Shown: piece by piece, positions 28,521 to 38,133 of the stretch
Layout: each line of letters begins with the position of its first letter
Numbering within the stretch: position 1 is the stretch's first letter
Origin: Halobacteriales archaeon YIM A00010
Lineage (GTDB): Archaea; Halobacteriota; Halobacteria; Halobacteriales; Haloarculaceae
Assembly (NCBI GenBank): GCA_025041175.1
Contig: JAKCFJ010000003.1
Location: 496,001 to 560,000 of the forward strand
Direction: 5' to 3'
Length of the DNA stretch: 64,000 bases
Notes under the pieces: model-generated
The model's input: only the letters and a program-made list of their open reading frames with translations
What the model was told of the DNA's origin: nothing
Database searches by the model: none
Made by a program: the position numbers and the translations under genes

Positions 28521-29852
28521 CTACAGCCCCCATGGGTACGCCTCCGGTGCCTTTTCGCGCTCCGGTTCGGCGTGGAGCGGGTGGAGCGCGCTCGTCTGAT
28601 CGATGTGAACGAACGCATCATACCGTTCAGACAGCACTGTTGGCACGTAGTTCCCGAGTTCTCGATCTGGATCATAGACCACGCCGATCGCGCGATGGTC
28701 CAGTGGTTCAGCGGCTGCCTCGCCCAACTCATCACAGACGACGAAGGCATCGGTTGCGTTCTCATTCGTGTGATGGAAAACATCACCGAGACTACCCTGG
28801 CGTGCTGGTGGAACCTGCATGTGCTCCATCGGAGCACCCCATTCCTCACCAGCAACGACCTCGCCGCGGTGCGTTCCGAATCCGACGACAAAGACGTCAT
28901 CAGCGGGATTTTGTTCGCGAACGAGCTGTCCGACGTTGACCTTACCGCGTTCTTCCATGTCGGTTGCGCGGGCATCCCCGACATGGGTATTGTGCGCCCA
29001 GACGATCGCTTTGGCGTCCGGATCGTGATGATCGAGGAGACGATCGAGCGTCTCAACCATGTGTTCGTCCCGGACGTTCCAGGAGTTCACGTCCGCGCGG
29101 GCCATCGCACGGTAGTACTCCTCAGCGTTTTTCGCCACGAGCGCGTTCTGTTCGGCAGCGAACTGCTCTTCGGGTTCATCGGCGGGGGTAGGCGTCCGCT
29201 CGCGCAGTCTCGTGAGCATCTCGACCACTTCGTCCTCACAGGATTCCGGAACGAGACGCGTCGAGCGGGCGTATTCGCGGGCGTCCTCGCCGTATGGCTC
29301 GAAGCAGTTGTACGCGTCCCGGGCACGAACGGCTGCGTCAGGGTCGATGTCCTCTAAATAGTCGATGACCGCTGTCATCGACTCGAACAGGCTGTACACG
29401 TCGAGTCCGTAGAAGCCAGCACGCTCGGATTCGGGCCGATTCGCGTTGAACTCGCGGAGCCATTCGATCAACTCCACAACCTCCCAGTTGGCCCACATCC
29501 ACGTCGGCCAGCGGTCGAACTTCCCGAGTACGGTCGGTGCGTTACTGCCTGCATCGGGCATGTGGCGCACGTATCGGTTCACGTCGTAGCAATCCGTCCA
29601 ATCACCCTCGACGGCAACGAAGGAGAAGTCGTGCTCCCGGAGCAATCGGGCAGTGAGGCGTGCGCGCCAACGGTAGAATTCCGACGTTCCGTGTGAGGCC
29701 TCACCGAGCAAAACGTACCGGGCATCACTGACAGCAGCCACGAGCCGATCGAGATCGGCAACAGCGGTGAGTGGACGGCTGTGTTCGCGCGCCGCCTCGG
29801 CTACCGCATCGATATCGGTGTCGCCCCTCGTGGGCCGATTCATCCGGCTCAT
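28521..29852 (-). CDS. Erythromycin esterase family protein
   Basis: A 443-aa cytoplasmic protein of the erythromycin-esterase/EreA-like superfamily, hydrolases with a His/Glu active site. Visible family segments are YVLLGEASHGTSEFYRWRARLTARLL, FVAVEGDWTDCYDVNRYVR, GFYGLDVYSLFESM, the DHHDPDAKAIVWAHNTHVGDARATDM segment and a C-terminal VFVVGFGTHRGEV. Many members occur in organisms never exposed to macrolides, so the real substrate is unknown. The initiator could be at 29852 or three codons downstream (MNRPTRG). Confidence 0.9.
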   Translation of the reverse strand: MSRMNRPTRGDTDIDAVAEAAREHSRPLTAVADLDRLVAAVSDARYVLLGEASHGTSEFYRWRARLTARLLREHDFSFVAVEGDWTDCYDVNRYVRHMPDAGSNAPTVLGKFDRWPTWMWANWEVVELIEWLREFNANRPESERAGFYGLDVYSLFESMTAVIDYLEDIDPDAAVRARDAYNCFEPYGEDAREYARSTRLVPESCEDEVVEMLTRLRERTPTPADEPEEQFAAEQNALVAKNAEEYYRAMARADVNSWNVRDEHMVETLDRLLDHHDPDAKAIVWAHNTHVGDARATDMEERGKVNVGQLVREQNPADDVFVVGFGTHRGEVVAGEEWGAPMEHMQVPPARQGSLGDVFHHTNENATDAFVVCDELGEAAAEPLDHRAIGVVYDPDRELGNYVPTVLSERYDAFVHIDQTSALHPLHAEPEREKAPEAYPWGL

Positions 29853-30069
29853 GGTGAGATGGTAACTGTTCGAAACGGTGTTCTCATTCTATTTTCGGGC
29901 CATTTTCGCTCAGATGTTCATTTTTTAAGCTGCAATTCCGATGTATTTCGTGGAGTGGCACTTCTGGGGCATACTCGTCTACTCCGTTAAAGAACGACGA
30001 TTCAGTTAGCACTGCTGCAAGCGTATTCAACGGGTACGCACGACCGACAGTATCAATCATCGATTGGAC

Positions 30070-32166
30070 TCACAGTGTATCGGTGTCGACGGTCACACCC
30101 AGATCGACGGCACACACACCATCCGGCAGCGCAACGAGCGGGTTGATGTCCAGTTCTGCGATCGCAGGGAAGTCGGTCACGAGCTGAGACACCCGCTGGA
30201 TGGTCTCGACGAGCGCATCGATGTCCACTGCCTCACGGTCTCGTTCGCCGCGCAGCAACGGTGCTGTCTCGATCTCCTTGGTCATACGCCGGGCTTCCTG
30301 TTCGCTCACGGGCGCGACCCGGAAGGTGGTGTCTTCGAACACCTGCACGTAGAGACCACCGAAGCCGAACAGCAGCGCTGGTCCGAACTGTGGATCGCGG
30401 TCCATTCCGATGATCGTTTCCTGTCCGGCCTCCGAATCGATCGTTTCCTGCACCAGTACGCCGAGAACCGTCGCGTCAGACTGGTGTTCCTGTGCCCGTG
30501 TGAGTATGTCCTCGAATTCGCTCGCTACGTCATCGATCTCGACACCGATGGTCACGCCGCCGACATCGGATTTGTGGACGATGTCCGGGCTGACGACCTT
30601 CATCACGACAGGTCCGTCGATCCCCTGTGCGAGCTCCACGGCTTCGTTCGGATCCTCGGCGACGCCTCCGTCCGGGACCGGAATGCCGTACGCATCGAGC
30701 AGTTCCATCGCATCGACATCGAGGTGGTCGCTGTCACGCTGGGTGGCCTCCGCGAGAATCGATCGGGCACGCTCTTCATCAACCGCGAACTCTGCCGGTG
30801 AGTGGTACTCGCGCTGACGAATCTCGCCGGATCGAACGAGCGCGTCGAGGCTCCGTACCGCTCTCGCAGGATCGAAATAGTTCGGAATACCGTTCTCTGC
30901 GAGGGTCTGGCCCGCCGAATCGGTCGATCGACCTCCCACGAGACAGGTCACGAGCGGTTTGTCGTGATCAGCGTAGCGATCTGCGACCGCGGTTGCAAGC
31001 GCATCGAAATCGAGCACGCCGGTCGGACACGCGATGAGGATCACTGCCCCCACCGCGGGATCATCGAGAACGGTGCCGAGGACATCCCGAAATCGTTCGG
31101 CGTCAGCGGTACCGAGCACGTCGATCGGGTTTTCGATGTCCGCCTCGTGGGGGAGAGAGTCACCGAGCATCGACCGTGTGTCATCCGCGAACGAGGCGAG
31201 TGAGAGGCGAGATTCGTCGATGACATCGGCTGTGAGCACGCCGGGACCGCCCGCGTTCGTGACGATTCCGACCTCGTTGGATCCGGCCACCGGCTGGTCA
31301 ACGAGCACTCGGGTGAAATCTATCAGTTCTTCCATGTCCTCGGCACGGATCGCACCCGCCTGATCGAGACCTGCGCGCGAGATAGCGGCGCTTCCGGAGA
31401 GTGCGCCGGTGTGAGACGAGGCTGCCTCCGTACCGGCTTGGGACTGGCCGGATTGCAGCACGACGAGCGGTGTGTCTCGGGTAACATCGCGGCCGACATC
31501 GATGAACTCCCGACCGTGCTCGATGTCTTCGAGATACGCGAGGACGACATCCGTTTCGGGATCGTCGCCCCATACTTCGAGGAAATCGACGCCGGTAAGG
31601 ACGGCTTCGTTCCCGAGGGAGACGATGTCTTTGAATCCGATACCGTCGGCCGCCCGGTCGAGAATGCCCGAGATGAGCGCTCCGGATTGGCTCATGAACG
31701 AAACCGGGCCGGGAGACGCGCTTTTCGGCGCAAACGTCGCGTTCAACCCGGTTCGTGTGCTGATGACACCGAGACAGTTCGGCCCAACCACATCGAGATC
31801 GTACTCCTCGGCAAGCTCCTGAAGCTGCTCCTGTCGTGTCGCGCCATCGGATTCGGCTTCAGCGAAGCCGGACGTTATGACGACGATCGCTTCGATACCG
31901 TTCTCACCAGCTTCCTGAACGGTGTCGATCACTGCTTCCGGAGGGGTAGCAACGACAGCCACATCGATGGAAGCAGGGACTGCTCCGAGGTCCGCGTAAC
32001 ACTCGTGTCCAAAGATCGTGTCGTGATCTGGGTTGACGGGAACGACATCACCGTCGAAGTCGTCGGTTAGGTTCTCCACGAGTACTCGGCCGACCGATCC
32101 CTCGCTGTCGCTCGCGCCGATCACTGCGACACGCGACGGGGTGAACAAGGTTTCGAGTCCGCTCAT
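30070..32166 (-). CDS. acd: Acetate-CoA ligase (ADP-forming), fused alpha/beta
   Basis: Converts acetyl-CoA (or other acyl-CoA), ADP and phosphate to the acid, ATP and CoA, the archaeal energy-conserving route of acetate formation. 698 aa from the ATG at 32166 (MSGLETLFTPSRVAVIG). Order of domains: CoA-binding Rossmann domain with GASDSEGSVGRVLVENL, ligase-CoA domain with the phospho-His segment region (SGALISGILDRAADGIGFKDIVSLGNEA), second CoA-ligase domain, and a C-terminal ATP-grasp domain (PVVMKVVSPDIVHKSDVGGV ... FGFGGLYVQVFEDTTFRVAP). The 3' end is duplicated as a relic at 15890-16146. A TACTG-type inverted-repeat end (CCGACAGTA) lies just beyond the stop at about 30044-30052. Confidence 0.93.
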   Translation of the reverse strand: MSGLETLFTPSRVAVIGASDSEGSVGRVLVENLTDDFDGDVVPVNPDHDTIFGHECYADLGAVPASIDVAVVATPPEAVIDTVQEAGENGIEAIVVITSGFAEAESDGATRQEQLQELAEEYDLDVVGPNCLGVISTRTGLNATFAPKSASPGPVSFMSQSGALISGILDRAADGIGFKDIVSLGNEAVLTGVDFLEVWGDDPETDVVLAYLEDIEHGREFIDVGRDVTRDTPLVVLQSGQSQAGTEAASSHTGALSGSAAISRAGLDQAGAIRAEDMEELIDFTRVLVDQPVAGSNEVGIVTNAGGPGVLTADVIDESRLSLASFADDTRSMLGDSLPHEADIENPIDVLGTADAERFRDVLGTVLDDPAVGAVILIACPTGVLDFDALATAVADRYADHDKPLVTCLVGGRSTDSAGQTLAENGIPNYFDPARAVRSLDALVRSGEIRQREYHSPAEFAVDEERARSILAEATQRDSDHLDVDAMELLDAYGIPVPDGGVAEDPNEAVELAQGIDGPVVMKVVSPDIVHKSDVGGVTIGVEIDDVASEFEDILTRAQEHQSDATVLGVLVQETIDSEAGQETIIGMDRDPQFGPALLFGFGGLYVQVFEDTTFRVAPVSEQEARRMTKEIETAPLLRGERDREAVDIDALVETIQRVSQLVTDFPAIAELDINPLVALPDGVCAVDLGVTVDTDTL

Positions 32167-32430
32167 AGTATCGATCTCCGGATCATTGGTAGGAGGTGTA
32201 TCGGTTTGGGGAAGCATCAACACGCGCCCAGCATTCGCAGATCGTCCCAGCAGCGTTTCCGGCCGCTCATTTGTGTGGGGAGACGATGCTGGCGGTCGAT
32301 GAGCCGGCGTTTTCAGAAGCACCGCTGCCTGTCACCGTCGAATTCAGCAACGCTTCGGAGCGTCCTCGCACACGGACCAGAACTACGCAGGGGGAATAGT
32401 CTTGGCCGTGGGTCGAGAACAACGAACGGT

Positions 32431-32700
32431 ATGGCAGACGTTCCCGACATCAACACGGTGGGTGAGGGCGACGACTACTACCACGTCGAATTCAGGGACG
32501 AAGACGCGTTTGATACGATTCGGACGCCGGATTGGGCGGAGAACGCGGCGCAGTCGGTGTCTGAGAGTGCAAAGGTCCGGACCGGACAGCTGGAGGACAG
32601 CGACGACTGGAAGGTGGAAAGCGTCTTGATCAAGAAAAGCGCTGGCAAAGAGACAGCGAGAGATCAGGCGAAGGACATCATCGAGAAGATCGAAACGTAG
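32431..32700 (+). CDS. Small conserved-looking acidic protein
   Basis: An 89-aa highly charged protein (MADVPDINTVGEGDDYYHVEFRD ... DWKVESVLIKKSAGKETARDQAKDIIEKIET). The DDWKVESVLIKK and EFRDEDAFDTIRTPDWAENAAQSV segments look structured and codon use is haloarchaeal. No family name recognised. It sits 41 bp upstream of the alpha/beta hydrolase in the same direction and may be co-transcribed with it; the acetate-CoA ligase runs the other way. Confidence 0.65.
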   Translation: MADVPDINTVGEGDDYYHVEFRDEDAFDTIRTPDWAENAAQSVSESAKVRTGQLEDSDDWKVESVLIKKSAGKETARDQAKDIIEKIET

Positions 32701-32741
32701 GAGACCGGGAATTAAATAGCCGCTCAATCAACAATGATACG

Positions 32742-33380
32742 ATGACCGGCGAGACTGATACCATCGTCTCGATTCCTGTCGATTCGGTCGAACTCGAAGG
32801 AGAGCTCGTCGTGCCAGAGGCAGCGACCGGAATCGTCGTGTTCGCCCATGGAAGCGGCAGCAGTCGGCATAGTCCGCGGAATAATTTCGTCGCTGATGTC
32901 GTACGCTCTGGGGGAATGGCGACTCTCCTGTTCGATCTGCTCACCGAGGAGGAAGACGAAGATCGGGAGAACCGATTCGATATCCCATTGCTGACCGACA
33001 GGCTCCGGAGTGTGACTGCCTGGGTATCGGAGCGAGCGGAGACCGAGCAATTGAGCGTGGGCTACTTTGGGGCCAGTACGGGAGCTGCCGCCGCCCTCCG
33101 CGCCACGGTGTCAGATGAGACGAACGTCGATGCCGTCGTCTCTCGTGGTGGTCGGGTGGACCTCGCAGAGAAAGCGCTTCCCCGGATCGAGACGCCGACG
33201 TTGTTGATCGTCGGGGGCGACGACGACGCTGTTCTCGAACGCAACCGCGACGCGTACGACGAACTCGACGCCACCAAAGATCTCGAAATTGTCGAAGGAG
33301 CGGGTCATCTTTTCGAGGGAGCGGGCGAACTCGAACAGGTGGCAGACACCGCAACCGACTGGTTCGATTCGAAATTATAG
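32742..33380 (+). CDS. Dienelactone hydrolase-family alpha/beta hydrolase
   Basis: A 212-aa cytoplasmic serine hydrolase. The oxyanion region is VVFAHGSGSSRHSPRN, the nucleophile Ser is in GYFGASTGAAAAL, the acid is in IVGGDDDAVL and the catalytic His is in EGAGHLFEGAGEL. Proteins of this type often sit beside phosphoribosyltransferase domains in other haloarchaea; none is seen here. An internally deleted copy of this gene survives at 19592-19693. Substrate unknown. Confidence 0.88.
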   Translation: MTGETDTIVSIPVDSVELEGELVVPEAATGIVVFAHGSGSSRHSPRNNFVADVVRSGGMATLLFDLLTEEEDEDRENRFDIPLLTDRLRSVTAWVSERAETEQLSVGYFGASTGAAAALRATVSDETNVDAVVSRGGRVDLAEKALPRIETPTLLIVGGDDDAVLERNRDAYDELDATKDLEIVEGAGHLFEGAGELEQVADTATDWFDSKL

Positions 33381-33699
33381 CGATGCTGTCCGGAGTGTGC
33401 GATCGTAAACCGGGGTCCGGCAGCCAGCCAAATTCTTCATTGAGGCGTCTTCCGAAGCATCCGGAACAAAAAAGTGCGACTTGCCGTCGTTTCAATAGTT
33501 AATGTAGACCTTATTACAACAGTATACCTGTAACAGCAGGGAGTGCGTATTTTGTCTGTCGGGTAGAACGGCTCACGTGATACAGAAATACATCGTATGT
33601 ATAAACTATAATAACAACTAGTACTATAGTCGAAACAGGATGGCGGCCGTGGCGTTGGCAAGAGGGAGCTTCTTGGGGGTCGTCCTCGTACCCACTGGT
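33381..33699. other. Intergenic region upstream of the flavoprotein gene
   Basis: No gene is visible. The last 120 bp are AT-rich (a run of TATGTATAAACTATAATAAC type around 33595-33615), a likely place for the promoter of the gene that starts at 33700. Confidence 0.4.
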
Positions 33700-35088
33700 A
33701 TGCGGAACCACGATCTCATCGTGCTCGGTGGCGGGACAGGCAACGTCGTCGCCTCCGGAGCAGCCGACGAAGGGCTCGACGTGGCGCTGGTCGAACGCGA
33801 CGAACTCGGAGGAACCTGTCTCAATCGGGGCTGTAATCCCTCGAAGAAGCTCATTCACCGGGCAGACGTTGTCGAAACGGTTCGGGAGGCGAATTCGTTC
33901 GGCATCGACGCGTCGCTGAACGAGATCGCGTTCGCGGACATCGTCGACGACGTCATCACCGGAATCGAGGAGGCGGCCGCGAAAAAAGCCGAACGGGCGC
34001 ACGAGAACGACGACATCACGTTGTATCGGACAGAAGGGCGATTTATCGACGAACGGACGATCGAAGTAGCGACCGGCGACGGTGGTGAAAAACTGACGGC
34101 CGAGAACGTCGTTCTGGCGGGTGGGTCACGACCGCTGGTTCCCGACTCCATCGACGGTACCGATGACGTGGCGTTTCTGACCAGCGCCCAAGCGCTTCGC
34201 GTCGACGAGCTACCCGACCGACTCGTTATCGTCGGCGGTGGCTACATCGCTGTCGAGATGAGCCACTTCTTCGGCACGATGGGTACGGACGTCGCTATCG
34301 TCGGCCGCGGGGACGTGCTCGCCGATCGCGAAGACCAGGCGGTCGCAAGACGGTTAACCGACGCGTACGCCGATAAACACGAACTCCACCTAGGGTGTGA
34401 GGTGACTGCAGTCGAAACTGACAACGGTACAACGGTCGTCGTTGCAAAATCGGATGACGGTGACACGATCGAGGTGCGGGGCGACGAGGTGCTCATCGCA
34501 ACCGGCCGAAAGCCCAACTCTGACCTCTGGAACGTTTCCGCTGCCGGGCTCGACACCAACGAGAAGGGATTCGTCCAGACTGACAAGTACCTCGAGACGT
34601 CCGTCGACAACGTGTGGGCCATCGGCGACATCGCGGGTAACTATATGTTCAAACACTCCGGCGACAAGGAGGCCGAGTACGTGGTCGAGAACGTGGTGTC
34701 AGATGATCGGATAGCGGTGCAGTATCCGGGGATGGCCCACGCAGTATTCGGCTCTCCACAGGTCGCGAGTCTCGGGAAGACGGAAGGGGAACTTGACGAT
34801 GCTACGGAGTACGAGATCGGTACGTTCGCTTACGACGACACCGCGCTCGGTTCGTCACTCCGGAACGGGGGCTTTGCGAAGGTGATCGTCGATTCTGATG
34901 GGGCGGTTCTGGGTTGTCACATCGTCGGCCCGCACGCGTCGATGCTCATCCACGAGGTGAGCACTGCCGTCGCCGCGGATGCTGGCGCTGAAACGATTGC
35001 GGAGACGATTCACGTCCACCCGGCGCTGTCGGAGGTCGTTCAAGGAGCATTTCGGCAGGTCCGGGACGTAGCTCCCTCCGGGATCTAG
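33700..35088 (+). CDS. Pyridine nucleotide-disulfide oxidoreductase (mycothione reductase-like)
   Basis: A 462-aa FAD-dependent disulfide reductase of the lipoamide dehydrogenase/glutathione reductase family. It shows LGGGTGNVVASGAADEG (FAD), the redox disulfide in GGTCLNRGCNPSKKLIHRAD, the NAD(P)-binding IVGGGYIAVEMSHFFG, WAIGDIAGNYMFKHS and the C-terminal catalytic pair in IHVHPALSEV. The CNPSKKLIHRADV type is more like mycothione reductase-type proteins than true LpdA (which is at 10524-11939), so a role in a low-molecular-weight thiol system is plausible, not shown. The ATG at 33700 is chosen; the frame upstream lacks homology. Confidence 0.9.
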   Translation: MRNHDLIVLGGGTGNVVASGAADEGLDVALVERDELGGTCLNRGCNPSKKLIHRADVVETVREANSFGIDASLNEIAFADIVDDVITGIEEAAAKKAERAHENDDITLYRTEGRFIDERTIEVATGDGGEKLTAENVVLAGGSRPLVPDSIDGTDDVAFLTSAQALRVDELPDRLVIVGGGYIAVEMSHFFGTMGTDVAIVGRGDVLADREDQAVARRLTDAYADKHELHLGCEVTAVETDNGTTVVVAKSDDGDTIEVRGDEVLIATGRKPNSDLWNVSAAGLDTNEKGFVQTDKYLETSVDNVWAIGDIAGNYMFKHSGDKEAEYVVENVVSDDRIAVQYPGMAHAVFGSPQVASLGKTEGELDDATEYEIGTFAYDDTALGSSLRNGGFAKVIVDSDGAVLGCHIVGPHASMLIHEVSTAVAADAGAETIAETIHVHPALSEVVQGAFRQVRDVAPSGI

Positions 35089-35174
35089 GCGCAACGTCAG
35101 CTTCAACACCGGGGTTCCAGCATCGTACCCACAGCCAGCAGGTATTAGTGCTCCGCGATCCTTTTGTACGGAGC

Positions 35175-35513
35175 ATGAAGACCGTAGTTCATCTCGTATC
35201 CGGAGACGAGAAAGAACAGGAAATAGCCCTCAATATCGTCAGAAATCTCTTGGACGACGAGACCGGGAGCATCGACGACGTTGCAGTCGTCGCCCAGGCA
35301 GGAGGCATCGAGTCGGTCACTGTTGACGGGGAGAGCGAGGAGCAAGTGCAGTCTCTCGTGGGGGAAGGCGTCTCGTTCACGGCCTGCAGCAATACTCTCG
35401 AGGCCATGGATCTCGACGAATCCGAACTCATCGAGGGCATCGACACTGTTCCAGAAGGAGCGGTTGAAGTCACGCGGCTGGAAAATGACGGATACGCGTA
35501 CCTGCGCCCGTGA
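35175..35513 (+). CDS. DsrE family protein
   Basis: A 112-aa DsrE/DsrF-like protein (MKTVVHLVSGDEKEQEIALNIVRNLLDD ... VAVVAQAGGIESVTVDGESEEQVQSLVGEGVSFTACSNTLEAMDLDESELIEGIDTVPEGAVEVTRLENDGYAYLRP). The Cys in FTACSNTL corresponds to the conserved Cys of the family. DsrE-type proteins handle persulfide sulfur. It follows the disulfide reductase by 86 bp in the same direction, consistent with a shared thiol or sulfur role. Confidence 0.85.
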   Translation: MKTVVHLVSGDEKEQEIALNIVRNLLDDETGSIDDVAVVAQAGGIESVTVDGESEEQVQSLVGEGVSFTACSNTLEAMDLDESELIEGIDTVPEGAVEVTRLENDGYAYLRP

Positions 35514-35590
35514 ATGATGATCGTCGCACTCTCGAAAAAACGCACTCGTGTTCAGCAATCCATTTGAGAGACAGAAGCTGTGTTGGGCAC

Positions 35591-36274
35591 CTAGAGGGAC
35601 GACGTGACGGGTGTATCAGTGGAGAGAATGGGATCCGTTCCGGAGAGCGTCGCGTTGATGAGCGTGTCGTGGCCGCGGCGCAAGCGCTCGGAGAGCGCCT
35701 GATGGGAGATGCCAATCTGTTGTGCGAGCTCGTCCAACCCGATCTCCCGCGGGACCTGGAAATAGCCCTGCTGGCAGGCTCGGGTGAGGGTCCGGTGCTG
35801 GACTGAGGTCAGTCCCCATTGGGTCCGCTGGTCGGAGTCGAGCGAGCGGATGGCGTCGATCGTCAGGGACAGCCCGAACCGCTCACAGGACTCGTTGGCC
35901 TGACGCAGGACCTCGCGGTCGGGGTAGAGGATATCGACGCGCCACTGCGAGCTGGTTGCCTGACTCTGGAGAAGGAGACCCTGGGACTGGAGGAGGATAT
36001 TCATGCAACAGTGGACCTCGGGCGTCCACACCATGCGGTAGAAGTGCCGATTGCCGGTTCGACGGAGTTCCTCGACGGCGGTGACCGTCGGATCCTGCGC
36101 CAGCGTCGCTGTCAGGTCGTCGGCGTCAGTCTGGGCCCACAGCAACGGCATGGTAGCCCTGTTTCCGGCTGCCCCGACTGGCGCGCCCTCGACCCTGAGA
36201 TCCGGGATGGTAGCGAAAGTCTCGGACAGCGCGAACGCGTCCAGCGGGAGGTGGCCGCTAACGATCGTTGCCAT
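35591..36274 (-). CDS. Bat-type helix-turn-helix regulator
   Basis: A 227-aa protein with the haloarchaeal bacterio-opsin-activator architecture: an N-terminal Bat-like sensor region (MATIVSGHLPLDAFALSETFATIPDLRVEG ... WAQTDADDLTATL ... FYRMVW) and a C-terminal HTH_10 domain (LTSVQHRTLTRACQQGYFQVPREIGLDELAQQIGISHQALSERLRRGHDTL). The ligand is unknown. The start at 36274 overlaps the end of the zinc-ribbon gene upstream by 17 bp, so the two are probably one transcript. Confidence 0.88.
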   Translation of the reverse strand: MATIVSGHLPLDAFALSETFATIPDLRVEGAPVGAAGNRATMPLLWAQTDADDLTATLAQDPTVTAVEELRRTGNRHFYRMVWTPEVHCCMNILLQSQGLLLQSQATSSQWRVDILYPDREVLRQANESCERFGLSLTIDAIRSLDSDQRTQWGLTSVQHRTLTRACQQGYFQVPREIGLDELAQQIGISHQALSERLRRGHDTLINATLSGTDPILSTDTPVTSSL

Positions 36275-36449
36275 TGTCGTAGTGAAAGCCGAAAACGGTC
36301 GTCTCCCCACACTGTGGACAGGTGACCTCGACCACCCCGTCGGGCTGCTGGTCGGTGCGTGTTGCATCCGTGGGCAGGTCGACGGATTGCTGGCGACCAC
36401 ACTCCGCACAGGCAACGGCCACTGTGGAATCGGTGGCCGTAGACATCAT
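36258..36449 (-). CDS. Small zinc-ribbon protein
   Basis: A 63-aa protein from the ATG at 36449 (MMSTATDSTVAVACAECGRQQSVDLPTD ... VEVTCPQCGETTVFGFHYDNGNDR). The two CxxC pairs (CAEC and CPQC) define a zinc ribbon. It overlaps the start of the Bat-type regulator. Such mini zinc fingers are abundant in haloarchaea; the partner is unknown. Confidence 0.75.
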   Translation of the reverse strand: MMSTATDSTVAVACAECGRQQSVDLPTDATRTDQQPDGVVEVTCPQCGETTVFGFHYDNGNDR

Positions 36450-36903
36450 TTCCACCCCAGCTCCTGTGCTGTGAGACGGAGCGGTTGGACGCATGTTTTC
36501 CGAGCGCTGCGCTCACCAATGGGTGTGCCACTCTTCAGAACCAGGGTGGTGATGGGATCGGTACGACTGCCTCGCTCGATGCCTGATACGTTCGTCGCGG
36601 GCAGTGGATGATGGGTCATGTTGTCCCTCTCGTGAGAACAGACAGTCGCACAGGGGGAAAGGATAGAGGCTAATAATTTAAACTGGTCCACCACTCCGCC
36701 TCAATAATGAGGTACGGACCGTCTTCGCTCGATTTTGCTTCTGTGGAACAACTTGCGCTTTCCGGCTCGTAGACGCGGTGAACCCCGTTTTTGCCGCTTC
36801 GAGGGACACCCTCGGTCTCCAGGTCGAACGCTGGAGCACGCGCCGGCAGCGAGAGCCACCGGAAAAGAGAACGACGCAACAGCTAAAAAGAGCGCTGCGC
36901 TAC
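36450..36903. other. Intergenic stretch, possible short frame only
   Basis: No convincing gene. A 69-codon minus-strand frame at 36670-36879 (ending SSEDGPYLIIEAEWWTSLNY) lies directly after the broken TrmB gene but has no recognised family. An AT-rich block (GCTAATAATTTAAACTGG near 36668-36685) may be a promoter. Confidence 0.4.
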
Positions 36904-37717
36904 CTACTGCTCGTCCGTCGTCCACAGCCCGTTATCCCCAAGCCTCGCTGCAAGGAACCGCCGGGCGAGCACCAACAGCCCATTGTTGACGACATGGCCC
37001 TAGACGTCCGTCTCCTCGGTGCCATCTTGAGGATTGACGAACTGACCATGAGCGTCTCCTGGTCGGCCAACAGCAACTTCCCGATCCCGACCACCTCGGC
37101 TGCGTCCTGGGGTTGGAGCCATTCGAGGCCCGATTCGAACACAGTGACATCGGGCAGCGCTGTCTCCACTCGTTTGTGTTCTGCCTCTGAGAGCGTACCG
37201 ACGTAGATCGTCACACCCGCTCGTGGGCGGCCTGTAGCTGGTCGAACAACGGATCGCTGAGTACCTGCTCGCCATCAACGATGAGCACGATCTCCTCGCT
37301 CGCGTCGTCGATAAACCGGACTGCTCGACGCGTGATCGCGTCGCCACCGGTCGTCGTCCAGACGTTTGTTGAACCGTCGAGCGATTGCTCCTCGACCGAC
37401 TCTAATCCACCCAAGGTGGTCTGGAGGGTAGTGAGGCGCTCGTCGAAGCGCTGGTGCAACAGCGCCGCCGCTTCCGTGATCGGAATCGCGCGAAACTGCT
37501 GGGGATTCGAATGTTGGACATCGACCAATCCCTGCTGTTGGAGTTCTTCGATCGCATCGTACACGCGCGTCCGAGGAACATCGGTGAGTTCGCTGATCTC
37601 CCTGGTCGTGCCGTGATCAAGCCGCGTCAGTGCTGTGAAACACGCCGCCTCATACTGCTTGAGTCCGAGCGCACCGAGGGTTTCGATGGCCGTCGATTCC
37701 GCGTTCTGCCTGACCAT
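36904..37717 (-). pseudogene. TrmB family regulator, frameshifted
   Basis: The N-terminus is an intact TrmB-type winged helix (ETLGALGLKQYEAACFTALTRLDHGTTREISELTDVPRTRVYDAIEELQQQGLVDV). The effector part then breaks: a one-base loss at about 37211 (ERV then TGA, instead of ERGVTIYVG), another frame change near 37040 (VNPQDGTEETDV) and an in-frame stop before GHVVNNGLLVLARRFL. The paralogue at 38134-38907 shows what the intact protein looks like. TrmB-type regulators in haloarchaea sense sugars or other small molecules. Confidence 0.82.
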
Positions 37718-38133
37718 TTGGTGTCATCTCCACGAGGATAATCTGGTGGGCTACCCCCATCACGACGGAAAGTTGGGGGGAGGACGTCGCCCCGGCACAG
37801 CGGAAAGCCACACTACAGCCCGTAGTAGACGACCAGAGCCGAATGCGTATACCAATCACGGTTGTCACTCTGTGAGTGACGACAGTTCGATTCCGTTCCC
37901 AGACGGTTAGGGAAAGTGCTCTATTCATCGGGATCGATCCCCGGGGCGCGGAGCGATCAGTGCCGATAGAACATCAATGAATTGATTAACTCATACAATC
38001 ACAAAAAATAAAAGAGACGAGGTTACATACCCGACGACGTGTTAGGATTTGTCGATGGTCGGCCATCGCAGGTCAGACCCTTCATCACGGGCGTGACGTG
38101 GAGCATCTCATCGGTGTCGCCCGGAGGTGTGTC

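Noticed and set aside
29969-30055. Possible further TACTG-ended element beside the acetate-CoA ligase stop
   Set aside because: The right end (CCGACAGTATCA) is good, but the only candidate left end (TACTCGTCTACTCC) fits poorly and no duplication is seen there; listed only as a possible half element.
36670-36879. A 69-codon minus-strand frame after the broken TrmB gene
   Set aside because: No family, no clear start signal and no paralogue in the window; could be chance.
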